In this document: in pieces, positions 18,001-27,178 of the stretch
Numbering within the stretch: position 1 is the first letter of the stretch
How the letters are laid out: each line of letters opens with the position of its first letter
Origin: Clostridiales bacterium
GTDB lineage: Bacteria > Bacillota > Clostridia > Lachnospirales > Lachnospiraceae
Reading direction: 5' to 3'
Length of the DNA: 36,396 nt
NCBI GenBank assembly: GCA_012519195.1
Contig: JAAYQP010000091.1
Span: 1-36,396 of the forward strand
Position numbers and translations under genes: made by a program
Notes under the pieces: generated by a model
Told to the model about the DNA's origin: nothing
What the model saw: the letters and a program-made list of their open reading frames with translations, nothing else
The model's database searches: none

Positions 18001-18969
18001 CTATATGATCAAACTGCCGAATTCCAGTATAACCAGCTTCAAATTTTCAAAAACAGGTTTCCGATAGTCCGGATTGAGAGGAAAATCGGCATTCTCATCT
18101 ACGGTTTCAATTGTTAAAGCAGGTCTACTAAAATACTCAGAAAAATAATGAACCGTATTGCCACCACTATCACCGATCTCAATTTCCTCTTCCGGATTCA
18201 TGAGCTTATAATTGGTTATTTCCTTTAATTTATTCGCTATCATTAATTGTCGTTCATTATAGGATAGTGGCATTGTATTACGGTAATAATAAATGGAATC
18301 CCCTCTTGAATGAAAATCTAAAAAACCAAGGGGACGATATGTATGAAAAATTTCAATTAAAGCCTTTGTTTCATTTTCACTTGCAACTTGATCGTTTTTA
18401 TTCCTAGCACGCCAGAGACGGCTTGGAAAATTACGATTGAGATCTACTCCCCTAGCGTTAAACTTCCACTCCTTGGCCGGGACCCCTTGTTCCAAGGAAA
18501 GCTTTTTTAGCCATGAATCACGAATTGTATCAAATCCTTCTAATGATATCATATATCCATCCGGATTTAATAGTGGAATAAATAGGATGGTAAAGGTTTG
18601 CAACAATTCATATGTACAGGAGCGATATAGCATTTGCTCATATTCTTCTTCTAGATGGGAGTTGGAAGAAGAAATTAATTGCTTTTTTAATGCTTCTCGT
18701 TTTCTTTTATGGTTTACATATAGTTTTGCATAAAATTCAATAATTCGCATTAGAACGACCGGATTAATAGTTTCTCTTCCATGGACGCCGCCGCAACAAA
18801 CCATATAATTTTTTCCCAAGCCCAACTTAAGTAAAATTATGTCACGATTGTCGTGGGACTTTCCAATCGTGACACATTTTAGAATACTATCATATTGTGC
18901 TGCTAATGCTTTTGCATCTGAAACTAATTTATCATATGGATAGATTGGATTATCCAAATCAACTATCAT
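18001..18969 (-). CDS. M14-family zinc carboxypeptidase, no signal peptide
   Basis: A metallopeptidase of the carboxypeptidase A fold. Zinc ligands are H63 and E66 in the HxxE motif (VHGRETINP) and the histidine of LDFHSRGD; the catalytic glutamate lies in LTIETVDE near residue 293. Relatives include gamma-D-glutamyl-diamino acid endopeptidase I of bacilli, which cuts cell-wall peptides, so a peptidoglycan substrate is possible but not shown. No signal peptide is visible. The start was moved from 18996 to the ATG at 18969 because AGGAG lies eight bases before it, giving 322 residues. It follows hflC and precedes miaB. Confidence 0.85.
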   Translation of the reverse strand: MIVDLDNPIYPYDKLVSDAKALAAQYDSILKCVTIGKSHDNRDIILLKLGLGKNYMVCCGGVHGRETINPVVLMRIIEFYAKLYVNHKRKREALKKQLISSSNSHLEEEYEQMLYRSCTYELLQTFTILFIPLLNPDGYMISLEGFDTIRDSWLKKLSLEQGVPAKEWKFNARGVDLNRNFPSRLWRARNKNDQVASENETKALIEIFHTYRPLGFLDFHSRGDSIYYYRNTMPLSYNERQLMIANKLKEITNYKLMNPEEEIEIGDSGGNTVHYFSEYFSRPALTIETVDENADFPLNPDYRKPVFENLKLVILEFGSLII

Positions 18970-19060
18970 TATACAGACTCCTTGTATGAAATTCAATCAT
19001 AATATTCTATGACATAGATAAGAAAATTATGAAGGAAGCTGTACTAAGTAAGTTGATATC

Positions 19061-19945
19061 CTATTCAAAGTTATAAAAGATCTGTGTAATAGGGGAATCC
19101 TTTGATAATATTAGAGTTTTCTCCTTTCCTGTAAGGGAGGATTTGGCGGCTTCAAGGGAGCGGATATAGGTGTAGAATTCACTTCTTTCTGGGTTAGAAT
19201 AAGCTTCTGAGAGAATCCTCATATATTCTGCTTCCCCTTCTGCAATAATTTTTGCAGCCTGTGTTTTAGCATTGGAAACGCTGATTGCTACCTCTCGATC
19301 TGTAGAGTTACGGATAATCTGTGCTTCCGATTCTCCCTCCGCAGTATAGGTAGCAGCCATCTGAGCCCGTTCTGATATCATTCTTTCAAACACTGCATTC
19401 TTATTATCACTAGGCAAATCCAGATGCTTTGTTTCTACTGATATTAATTCAATACCATAGTTCTCCATGGTATTTCCTATATTATCCATGTATGCCTGAT
19501 CCAGCTCTCCATCTCTACCACTGATGACATCATTTTGTGAAAGGCTACTAATTACATTCTTCATAGCATTATATACCGTTGTATCAATCCTAGTTTCAGC
19601 CAAAGCAACAGAGGAATTTAAGGTCTGTGCAAATCGAATCGGATCGGAAATCTTCCATAGTACATAGCTATCGGATACCATGGTTTTCTTATCCATAGTA
19701 ATGACATCGGATTCTGGCATATCATAGAATTTGATGTTCTTTGGGAGACTATCGGTTGTTTCCACAAAAGGAGTTTTAAAGGAGAGACCAGCTTGATCGA
19801 TTACTCGTTCAATTTTATTAAAACGTTTTATTAGGGTATACTCATCTTCTCTGGTTATTACCATGGAATTCATTAGAAGAAATATCGCACCAATGAAGAT
19901 AATTGCCAATAACACCCCGGTAGTTTTCTTGACTTTATTACCCAT
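19061..19945 (-). CDS. hflC: HflC-like SPFH/prohibitin-domain membrane protein
   Basis: Forms with HflK a membrane-bound SPFH assembly that in other bacteria encloses the FtsH protease and modulates its activity. One N-terminal helix (about 9-29) is followed by the SPFH domain (ITREDEYTLIKRFNKIERV onward) and a helical region rich in Ala and Glu (about 175-260), with the family pattern RMISERAQMAATYTAEGE. At 294 residues it has HflC length. Its ATG is two bases after the hflK stop and its ribosome binding site GGGAGG lies inside hflK, so the pair is coupled. No ftsH is in the window. Confidence 0.88.
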   Translation of the reverse strand: MGNKVKKTTGVLLAIIFIGAIFLLMNSMVITREDEYTLIKRFNKIERVIDQAGLSFKTPFVETTDSLPKNIKFYDMPESDVITMDKKTMVSDSYVLWKISDPIRFAQTLNSSVALAETRIDTTVYNAMKNVISSLSQNDVISGRDGELDQAYMDNIGNTMENYGIELISVETKHLDLPSDNKNAVFERMISERAQMAATYTAEGESEAQIIRNSTDREVAISVSNAKTQAAKIIAEGEAEYMRILSEAYSNPERSEFYTYIRSLEAAKSSLTGKEKTLILSKDSPITQIFYNFE

Positions 19946-19947
19946 AC

Positions 19948-20961
19948 TTATTCCTCCCTTTCTATCGAGGATGTATCCTCATGATTATTAGAGGAACTAT
20001 TCCCCTGATTTATTAATGGTTCTATGGGCAAAAGTTTTTGCACATCGGATTCGCCCCCCTCAATAATAATCTTAAGGGAAGGAAGTACCTCTTCCATCGT
20101 TTCATAGAACATTCTTTGTTTTGTAATCAGAGGGTTTTTCTTGTATTCCTCAAACATTTCATTAAATCGTGCTACTTCTGCCTGTGCTTCATTGATTCGT
20201 TCGGTTCTGCTTGTTTCTGCTTTTTGCAGAATCATATCAACTTCAGCCTCAGCCTTAGGAAGTTTCTCATTCCGATACTTATTGGCATTATTAACCGCTG
20301 TTTCCTTTCCCTGCTTTGCTGTTTCAACAGACTTAAAGGCTTCCATGACCTCCTCATTCGGTGGTTCTGCATCCTGTATCGTAATATTTACCAATTGGAT
20401 ACCGATATCATGCTTCTCTAATTTTAAAAGAATGGACTCTTTAATTTGTGCCTGAATCTCATTTTTACCAGTTGTAATAACACTATCTACATCGCTACTG
20501 CCAACAACCATTCGAATACTACTTTGGGCAATATTCTTAAGAATCATAACCGGCTCTTCGGATGCATATAAAGCCTTAACTGGATCAGAAACCTTATATT
20601 CTATAAAAAAGTCAACATTTACAAAGTTAAAATCCTTGGTTATCATCATGGATTCTGATTCAAGAAATGTATTCGTCGTCGAATCATATCCGATGGGAAA
20701 CCCTTTGATTGTAGTATCTACCTTCTGTACCTTCTGGATTAACGGAATCTTAAAATGTAGTCCTGCGGTACCCACCGTCTTTGCCCTACCAAAGGTTGTT
20801 ATTACCGCCTGCTCCTGCTCTTTGATTGTATAAAAAGAACCAAAAAATAATATAGTGGCTATCATAATCCCAATTATGAGTAATACAAAACTCTTCATTT
20901 TTTTAAAGAAGTTTTTAACATTACCCTTGGGCGGAAAATCATAAATCTTCTTTTCTTCCAT
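19948..20961 (-). CDS. hflK: HflK-like SPFH/prohibitin-domain membrane protein
   Basis: Partner of HflC. A short Lys-rich cytoplasmic N-terminus containing FPPKGNVKNFFKK is followed by one membrane helix (about 24-46), the SPFH domain (EQEQAVITTFGRAKTVGTAG), a coiled-coil region with the conserved NANKYRNEKLPKAEAEVD pattern, and an acidic, Ser/Asn-rich tail. It has 337 residues. AGAGGGG lies before the ATG. It follows proA by 57 bases, so it may be read with the proline operon. Confidence 0.88.
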   Translation of the reverse strand: MEEKKIYDFPPKGNVKNFFKKMKSFVLLIIGIMIATILFFGSFYTIKEQEQAVITTFGRAKTVGTAGLHFKIPLIQKVQKVDTTIKGFPIGYDSTTNTFLESESMMITKDFNFVNVDFFIEYKVSDPVKALYASEEPVMILKNIAQSSIRMVVGSSDVDSVITTGKNEIQAQIKESILLKLEKHDIGIQLVNITIQDAEPPNEEVMEAFKSVETAKQGKETAVNNANKYRNEKLPKAEAEVDMILQKAETSRTERINEAQAEVARFNEMFEEYKKNPLITKQRMFYETMEEVLPSLKIIIEGGESDVQKLLPIEPLINQGNSSSNNHEDTSSIEREE

Positions 20962-21018
20962 ACTTACCCCTCTTTCTAATTACTAATTCCTTTGTAGTGT
21001 CTATTAGGTATCAAATTC

Positions 21019-22263
21019 TTATCGTATCTGCCCATCTCCCATAATAATATACTTGGTAGTGGTTAGTGCCTTGAGTCCCATAGGTCCCCTAGCATGAAGT
21101 TTCTGGGTACTGATACCGATCTCTGCTCCAAACCCAAATTCATTCCCATCCGTAAATCGTGTTGAGGCATTGACATAGACTGCTGCTGCATCTACCTCAT
21201 TCAAGAACTTCATGGCCTTGGAATAATCCTTTGTAATAATAGCATCGGAATGCTTCGTATTGTAGTAATTGATATGGTCAATGGCCTCATCAATACTTTC
21301 GACGATCTTTAAGGAGATTATACGATCCAGATACTCTGTTCCATAATCTTCTTCTGTGGCTGGGACACATTGACTGCTTATGCTACAAGCCTCTTCATCT
21401 GCACGAATTTCAATATCCTTAGAGGAAAGTCTTTGGACTAATTGTGGAATAAACTCTTGACTGATTTTTTTATGGATAACTAGGGATTCACAAGCATTGC
21501 AAACACCAAGTCGCTGAGTCTTGGCATTGTCAATGATATCCAAAGCCATGGCAAAGTCAGCACTTTCATCAACATAGATATGGCAATTACCGGTACCAGT
21601 TTCAATAACCGGAATTGTACTATTTTCTACTACCGTACGAATTAAACCTGCACCACCCCGGGGAATTAGCACATCTATGTAACGGTTCATCCGCATAAGC
21701 TCTACAACTTTTTCCCTCGAAGTGTCTTCGATTAATTGGATTGCATCTGGTGTACATCCAGCCTTTGTCAGTCCCTCTCGAATTACTTTTACGATCGCCT
21801 TATTCGAATGAATAGCATCACTGCCACCTCTAAGGATTACAGCATTTCCTGTCTTAAAGCACAGTCCAAAGGCATCCGCTGTGACGTTTGGCCTGGATTC
21901 ATAAATAATGCCAACCACTCCTAAGGGAACCACTTTCTGTCCAATATTTAATCCATTGGGACGAATCTTAATGGAAAGTACTTCACCGATTGGATCCGGT
22001 AATGCAATGATTTCCTTTAGCCCCTCCGCCATTCCTTCCAGCCTTTCCTTGGTCAGCCGAAGTCGATCAATTAAGGAGCTTTTCATTCCATTTTTTTCTG
22101 CAATTGCAAGATCTACTGCGTTGGCAGATAGTATATCATTTGCATTTTCAAGTAATGCCTCTGCACAAAGTCTCAAAGCATTATTTTTTTTCTCCTGCAT
22201 CATCCGATTAAGAAGAACGGATGCTTTCTTAGCATTCAAACCAATCTGATTTAAATCAGTCAT
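21019..22263 (-). CDS. proA: Gamma-glutamyl phosphate reductase
   Basis: Second step of proline synthesis: NADPH-dependent reduction of gamma-glutamyl phosphate to glutamate-5-semialdehyde. A member of the aldehyde dehydrogenase superfamily; the catalytic cysteine lies in [13 protein letters not shown] and the family block [12 protein letters not shown] is clear near residue 118. The 414 residues are full length. AAGGTGGG precedes the ATG. It lies 68 bases after the 5-formyl-THF cyclo-ligase gene, in the same direction as proB, with two small genes between. Confidence 0.97.
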   Translation of the reverse strand: MTDLNQIGLNAKKASVLLNRMMQEKKNNALRLCAEALLENANDILSANAVDLAIAEKNGMKSSLIDRLRLTKERLEGMAEGLKEIIALPDPIGEVLSIKIRPNGLNIGQKVVPLGVVGIIYESRPNVTADAFGLCFKTGNAVILRGGSDAIHSNKAIVKVIREGLTKAGCTPDAIQLIEDTSREKVVELMRMNRYIDVLIPRGGAGLIRTVVENSTIPVIETGTGNCHIYVDESADFAMALDIIDNAKTQRLGVCNACESLVIHKKISQEFIPQLVQRLSSKDIEIRADEEACSISSQCVPATEEDYGTEYLDRIISLKIVESIDEAIDHINYYNTKHSDAIITKDYSKAMKFLNEVDAAAVYVNASTRFTDGNEFGFGAEIGISTQKLHARGPMGLKALTTTKYIIMGDGQIR

Positions 22264-22331
22264 GATATCCCACCTTTCCGTAAGAATAAGAATTTGATAA
22301 ACTACAACTACCTTATTGATTACCTATTAAG

Positions 22332-22910
22332 TCAATGACATTGTATCATTTGTTTTGGTGTAATTATATAATCCACCGGAATATCATATTCCTCGGATAC
22401 GATGCTTTCTAGGATCTGAAATTCATAGGCCAAAGCTATTTTAATAAAATTATTCTTGGTATCCAGTGCTAAATAGCGATCATAATAACCGGCACCATAA
22501 CCAATCCGGTTTCCATTCGTATCAAAGGCCAATCCAGGTACCAAGATAAGTACCTTACTATTTTCTAGCTCTTTTAAATGAAATAAAAGGTCCGGGTTAG
22601 GGATCGGCTCTGGTACACCGAATTTACTGGGAACTAGATCTTCAAAATTACTTATCTGGTAAAAGTTCATATTTTTTCCTTCCACCCTTGGTACAAAAAC
22701 CTTCTTCCCATCAAATCTTGCTTTTGATATTATGGTTCTGGTATTAGCCTCAGCTTGAAAGGAAACATAGGATAAAAGTTGGTTGCTCTGCCGGTAAATT
22801 TCAGTTTGAAACAGCTGTTCTTGAATTAAATCATTCATCTTCTTCCGCTCTTCAAGGGATAGCTTTTCTCTTCGATCTTTCATAATTTCTCTAATTTGCG
22901 CTTTTGTCAT
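22332..22910 (-). CDS. 5-formyltetrahydrofolate cyclo-ligase
   Basis: ATP-dependent conversion of 5-formyl-THF to 5,10-methenyl-THF, which returns this storage folate to one-carbon metabolism. The 192 residues carry the family features: a basic N-terminus with KDRREKL, FVPRVEGK, and the C-terminal signature LVPGLAFDTNGNRIGYGAGYYD. AGGAAGTGAAGG lies before the ATG. It sits between the DUF896 gene and proA; the grouping with proline genes probably reflects shared transcription rather than shared chemistry. Confidence 0.95.
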   Translation of the reverse strand: MTKAQIREIMKDRREKLSLEERKKMNDLIQEQLFQTEIYRQSNQLLSYVSFQAEANTRTIISKARFDGKKVFVPRVEGKNMNFYQISNFEDLVPSKFGVPEPIPNPDLLFHLKELENSKVLILVPGLAFDTNGNRIGYGAGYYDRYLALDTKNNFIKIALAYEFQILESIVSEEYDIPVDYIITPKQMIQCH

Positions 22911-23010
22911 GCCTTCACTTCCTAACCGAACCTATAAAACTAGTTTACCATGTTAAAATTAATGCTGTATTAATATTTAGCTCAAAAGATTAAAAACATA
23001 TTAAAATTAT

Positions 23011-23214
23011 TTATTTCTGACCCTTTGATTTTGTAATCGTACCGTCCGGATTCACAAAGGAAACATTGTCTAGGGTACCTCTAAGATTCTTTCGAATGGC
23101 AGCGATATAATCACTACGAAGCTTGGCCTGTTCCTGCTTCTCTTCTTCTGTCAATCCTTCTGTTTTGGATTTACGATAAAGTTCATTAATACGGTCAATT
23201 TGCTTTTGATTCAT
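23011..23214 (-). CDS. DUF896 (YnzC-like) small protein
   Basis: A 67-residue cytoplasmic protein. The first 45 residues form the helical hairpin of the DUF896/UPF0291 family, with INELYRKSKTEGLTEEEK and then LRSDYIAAIRKNLRG; the tail is basic and probably unstructured. In Bacillus the YnzC gene is part of the SOS operon, but its function is unknown. AAGGAG precedes the ATG by seven bases. It lies between proB and the cyclo-ligase gene, with roughly 100-base gaps on both sides. Confidence 0.9.
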   Translation of the reverse strand: MNQKQIDRINELYRKSKTEGLTEEEKQEQAKLRSDYIAAIRKNLRGTLDNVSFVNPDGTITKSKGQK

Positions 23215-23309
23215 TATAATCTCCTTAATATAGTTCTGTTTGTTTTAACTCTCGTTCCACTAAATTATGATTACTTACGTTAATTTACCTATTGATTTTT
23301 CATGATAGA

Positions 23310-24164
23310 TTAGTTTATTGGATATTGTTTTGTTGCAATATAGTCCATAATATTAAACCCCGACTGCTTATGTGCAAGAAATAGGGTTCCGATCTCTTTG
23401 CCTGCAAGCACACGGTTGATATTATGTACATCATTACCGTTGGCTATTACCATATCCGCACCGGATGCTGTTGCAATTTTGGCTGCAGATATCTTTGTTG
23501 TCATCCCTCCCGTTCCTAGGGAATTGGTGGAAGATTTTGCCATATGAGATAATTCTTCACCAATCTCAGTTACACAAGGCACAAGCTTAGCCTCCTGGTT
23601 TTGATGGGGATCATCGGTATAGAGTCCATCGATATCTGATAGAAGAATCAGTAAGTCACCTTTCACCAAGGCCGTTACAATCGCTGAAAGTGTATCATTA
23701 TCACCAAAATCCAATTCATCTGTGGAAACGGTATCATTTTCATTTACAATAGGAATTACACCCATTCGAAATAATTCATTAAAAGTATTTTGGGCATTCA
23801 TCCTGCTAATGTCATTAATCATCGTATATTTTGTCATCAATATCTGGGCTGCAATTTGGCTGTACTCTGCAAATAATTTCTGATAAACCATCATGAGATT
23901 TGCCTGCCCAACTGCAGCGCAAGCTTGTTTTATGGATCTTTCTGTTGGTCTATGGGTAAGCCCTAGAGCTTTTCGTCCAACAGCAATAGCACCGGATGTT
24001 ACTAATATAACATCCTTACCTTGGTTACGGATATCGGTTAGAATACGAACTAAGCGTTCCATTTTATCTAGGTTTAAGCTTCCTGTCTCCGGGTGGGTTA
24101 AGGAAGCAGATCCGATCTTAATTACAATCCGTTTTTTATTCTTTAGTAACTCCCTATATTCCAT
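23310..24164 (-). CDS. proB: Glutamate 5-kinase, short form without PUA domain
   Basis: First step of proline synthesis: ATP-dependent phosphorylation of glutamate; it is normally feedback-inhibited by proline. The amino-acid kinase fold is shown by VIKIGSASLT, VTSGAIAVG, PIVNENDTVS and LLSDIDGLYT, with GTGGMTTKI near the end. The protein stops after the kinase domain at 284 residues, so the C-terminal PUA domain of the E. coli type (about 367 residues) is absent. The track starts at 24173, but AGGAGG touches that ATG; the ATG at 24164 has nine-base spacing. It follows the COG2509 flavoprotein gene by 17 bases. Confidence 0.95.
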   Translation of the reverse strand: MEYRELLKNKKRIVIKIGSASLTHPETGSLNLDKMERLVRILTDIRNQGKDVILVTSGAIAVGRKALGLTHRPTERSIKQACAAVGQANLMMVYQKLFAEYSQIAAQILMTKYTMINDISRMNAQNTFNELFRMGVIPIVNENDTVSTDELDFGDNDTLSAIVTALVKGDLLILLSDIDGLYTDDPHQNQEAKLVPCVTEIGEELSHMAKSSTNSLGTGGMTTKISAAKIATASGADMVIANGNDVHNINRVLAGKEIGTLFLAHKQSGFNIMDYIATKQYPIN

Positions 24165-24181
24165 TAAATGCATCCTCCTGT

Positions 24182-25780
24182 TTATATGGGCCTATATTTT
24201 GTAGCGATTGCTTCAAATACTTTTATTCCATCCATTGCTGCTGAAGTGATACCACCTGCATAACCAGCACCTTCCCCACAGGGATAAATACCTCCAATAT
24301 TACTTTCCAGTGCTTCGTTCCGCAGGATCCGAACCGGAGAGGATGTTCTAGATTCCACACCGGACAGAACCGCTTCTTCGTGGGCAAATCCTTTGATTTT
24401 TTGATCAAATGCAAGAATTCCTTCGATAATATCTTCTCTTATAAATTTGGGTAAGCAATTTGTCAAATTAGTAAGGCGGTAACCACCCTTACAGTTTGGA
24501 GTAACATTTCCTATTGTAACACTGTCTTTATCTCTTAACAAGTCACCGAATAACTGAACCGGTATTAATCCTTTCCCGGTTTCATAGGCCATGCGCTCAA
24601 GCTTTCTTTGAAATTCAATACCGCTTAATGGATCTGTGGAGCCAAAATCCTCTGGTTTAATTGTAACAACAATTGCACTATTTGCATTTTCACCTTCTCT
24701 GGCATAATTACTCATTCCATTCACTGCCAGCAGGCCTTGTTCGGAGGAGGCGTTGACCACATATCCACCTGGACACATACAGAAGGAATAGACTCCCCTT
24801 CCAGATGATGTCTGATGGGTTAGCTTATAATCTGCTGGAGGTAGTAATGATGCTTCCTTCCCATATTGGGATTCATTAATCATAGCCTGACGGTGTTCAA
24901 TTCGAAAACCTACGGCAAAGGGCTTTGGTCTTAGGATTAACCCCCTTCTCAGCAACATATCAAAGGTATCCCTGGCACTATGCCCAATCGCTGCTACTAA
25001 TACCTGACAGGGGATTCGTTCCTTATGATTTATCTCGATCTGAGTAAGGAATCCATCCTCGATTATCAAATCCGTAAGCTTGGAACCAAATCTTACCTCA
25101 CCACCTAATTGAATGATATCCTTACGAATATTGGCAATAACAGAGCGAAGCTGGTCTGTACCAATATGTGGTTTATTGATATATAGTATATCGGAAGGAG
25201 CTCCATGGGCAACAAAATGATCCAAGACAAAACCATGCCTGTGGGAAGTATCTTTAACCATGGTGTTTAATTTACCGTCGGAGAAAGTTCCGGCACCGCC
25301 TTCCCCAAATTGAACATTGGATTCCAAATTTAACTCTCTAGTCTTCCAAAAATGCTCTACGGAACGAACTCTTTGCCTAATCTCTTCTCCTCTTTCAATC
25401 ACGAGAGGCTGGTAACCGTTTTTAGCCAGTAACCAAGCACAATATAATCCTGCTGGTCCAGTTCCAACAACAACCGGTCGATGGGACAATGGTGCTGTGC
25501 CACTTGGCTTAAAATTATATTTTGTTTGATCTGCTATGGATATATTGACATTTCTACAGCGTTTTACAATGGATGTTTCTTTTTCCTTATGACTTTCAGA
25601 GATAGCTACATCCACCGTATAGATATATTTAATTTCACTTTTTCTAGCATCGATCGATCTTCGTACAATTTGGTATTTTACTATTTTTTGAGGAGATAAT
25701 TTAAGTGCCTTGGCAATGGCATTGATCATATCTTCCTCGGAATGACGAATCGATAATTTGATTTGTGTAATTCGTATCAT
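24182..25780 (-). CDS. FAD-dependent dehydrogenase, COG2509 type
   Basis: A flavoprotein of unknown physiological substrate, related to uncharacterised FAD-dependent dehydrogenases widespread in Firmicutes. An N-terminal region of about 95 residues precedes the FAD-binding fold (VVGTGPAGLYCAW near residue 100, with GEEIRQR and FGEGGAGTFSDGKL after it); the C-terminus has the second FAD contact YPCGEGAGYAGGI. It has 532 residues. The track's 25879 start overlaps the upstream gene by 98 bases; the ATG at 25780 is two bases from the upstream stop (TGACATG) with AGGTG before it, which indicates coupling. Distinct family from the flavoprotein just upstream. Confidence 0.85.
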   Translation of the reverse strand: MIRITQIKLSIRHSEEDMINAIAKALKLSPQKIVKYQIVRRSIDARKSEIKYIYTVDVAISESHKEKETSIVKRCRNVNISIADQTKYNFKPSGTAPLSHRPVVVGTGPAGLYCAWLLAKNGYQPLVIERGEEIRQRVRSVEHFWKTRELNLESNVQFGEGGAGTFSDGKLNTMVKDTSHRHGFVLDHFVAHGAPSDILYINKPHIGTDQLRSVIANIRKDIIQLGGEVRFGSKLTDLIIEDGFLTQIEINHKERIPCQVLVAAIGHSARDTFDMLLRRGLILRPKPFAVGFRIEHRQAMINESQYGKEASLLPPADYKLTHQTSSGRGVYSFCMCPGGYVVNASSEQGLLAVNGMSNYAREGENANSAIVVTIKPEDFGSTDPLSGIEFQRKLERMAYETGKGLIPVQLFGDLLRDKDSVTIGNVTPNCKGGYRLTNLTNCLPKFIREDIIEGILAFDQKIKGFAHEEAVLSGVESRTSSPVRILRNEALESNIGGIYPCGEGAGYAGGITSAAMDGIKVFEAIATKYRPI

Positions 25781-25781
25781 G

Positions 25782-27131
25782 TCACACCTGTTCTTTCCTT
25801 GTTGAAGCTGAAACCCCGGCGACATATCCTGAACTCCATGCCCATTGTAAATTATAACCGCCGCAGGTTCCATCCACATCTGCTAATTCACCAATGATGT
25901 ATAAATTTTTACGTAGCTTAGATTCCATGGTTTCCTCATCAAGTTGGGAGGTAGCTACTCCCCCTGCGCTTACTTGTGCATACTCAAAGTTATTGGTATC
26001 CGTAATATCCATAGAGAAGCTCTTGATTTGTTGAGCCAAGCTTTCCATATCCCTTTTAGACATTTTACCAACATTTTTTTCCGGATCTAAGCCTGCTTGC
26101 TTAATTAGTATATAAGAAAGCTTATGATTAAATAAGCCAATCATCATCTCTTCTATGTTCTTTGTGGTATCATGCCTTAACCGATTTTGAAGTATTTGAA
26201 TAACCTCAACTAGTGATCGACTCGGGAGGAAATCAATTTTTAAGTAAACTTTTTTCTGTTGATCCAATGCTTTTGCCACAAATCTACTGATCTGCATAAT
26301 TGGAATACCTGAAATTCCGTAATCAGTAAATATCATCTCTCCCATTTCCTTAGAAAGAAGGACACTACCAGTGTAGGCACTAACCAAACCAATGGTACGA
26401 ACACCGGACAGAGTTTTACAATATTTCTCGGAGGATTTTAATTGAACCAAAGCCGGCAGAGGTTTTATAATCTTATGTCCAAAATGCTTTGCCAATGGAT
26501 ATCCACTGCCATCCGAGCCTAGCTTGGGCGATGCACAGCCTCCAGTAGCAAGAATCAATTTCTTAGCATAATAGGACTTTGTTTCCATTGTTATAGAAGC
26601 ATTTGTAATCGTAGCCTTATTACTTTTCTTGGATTGGGCTTGTCTTGATCTCTTGCCTTTTTCTGCTTTCCCTTTGCCATCCGGTTCCGCATGTATTTTA
26701 CGCTCCGTAATTACTGTAAAATCTGGATCTTTAATCCCGATTACTTTCTCATTAAGGGCAAAAGTAACTCCCAGCCTTCTGCATTCCATATCAAGTACCT
26801 GAACGATACTGGCTGCCTGCTCGGAATTGGGATAAAGATAGCCCATCCTTTCCTTGGGATAGATACCCAATTCCTCAAAGAAAGTAATGGTTTGTTGAAC
26901 ATTAAATTTTGACAAAACCTTCATAGCAAAGGAGCTATCTTCTGATCGGTAACATTCCGGTTCCTGAACCAAATTAGAGAAATTACATTTCCCATTTCCG
27001 GTAGCGAAGATCTTCTTGCCAATTCGATCTTGATGCTCGATTACCAAACAGCTACTCCCATTTCTGGCTGCTGTAATTGCTGCCATTAGTCCAGAAGCCC
27101 CAGCACCAATGATAATGATGTCATATTTCAC
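25782..27131 (-). CDS. HI0933/YhiN-family flavoprotein with a basic insertion
   Basis: A two-domain FAD protein (BaiN/YhiN family). FAD binding: IIIIGAGASGLMAA at the N-terminus, KKIFATGNGKCNFSN at 39-53, ILATGG at 193-198 and a C-terminal GTCGGYNLQWAWSSG. Some relatives reduce bile-acid intermediates or act in unknown redox steps; no substrate is inferred here. Residues about 148-172 form a Lys/Arg/Ser-rich segment in the middle of the fold that looks like a disordered loop. The start is GTG with AGGAGG seven bases away, and a tiny leader ORF ends inside that site. It is coupled to the COG2509 gene. Confidence 0.87.
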   Translation of the reverse strand: MKYDIIIIGAGASGLMAAITAARNGSSCLVIEHQDRIGKKIFATGNGKCNFSNLVQEPECYRSEDSSFAMKVLSKFNVQQTITFFEELGIYPKERMGYLYPNSEQAASIVQVLDMECRRLGVTFALNEKVIGIKDPDFTVITERKIHAEPDGKGKAEKGKRSRQAQSKKSNKATITNASITMETKSYYAKKLILATGGCASPKLGSDGSGYPLAKHFGHKIIKPLPALVQLKSSEKYCKTLSGVRTIGLVSAYTGSVLLSKEMGEMIFTDYGISGIPIMQISRFVAKALDQQKKVYLKIDFLPSRSLVEVIQILQNRLRHDTTKNIEEMMIGLFNHKLSYILIKQAGLDPEKNVGKMSKRDMESLAQQIKSFSMDITDTNNFEYAQVSAGGVATSQLDEETMESKLRKNLYIIGELADVDGTCGGYNLQWAWSSGYVAGVSASTRKEQV

Positions 27132-27142
27132 TAAAAATCCTC

Positions 27143-27178
27143 CTAAACTAAATTTACAAAATCATAAGGAAGCATCAT
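27143..27178 (-). CDS. Possible leader micro-ORF before the HI0933 flavoprotein gene
   Basis: GGGAGG is followed by ATGATG and an open frame reading MMLPYDFVNLV then TAG. If the second ATG is used, spacing is six bases and the peptide has 10 residues. The TAG lies inside the AGGAGG site of the next gene (tttAGGAGG), so ribosomes ending here would cover or re-initiate at that site. No attenuator hairpin was found, and the peptide is too short to be certain. Confidence 0.35.
   Translation of the reverse strand: MMLPYDFVNLV

Noticed and set aside
20038-20455. Two overlapping plus-strand ORFs of 127 and 104 residues
   Set aside because: Both are antisense to hflK and encode Cys/Phe/Ser-rich peptides typical of reverse-strand shadows.
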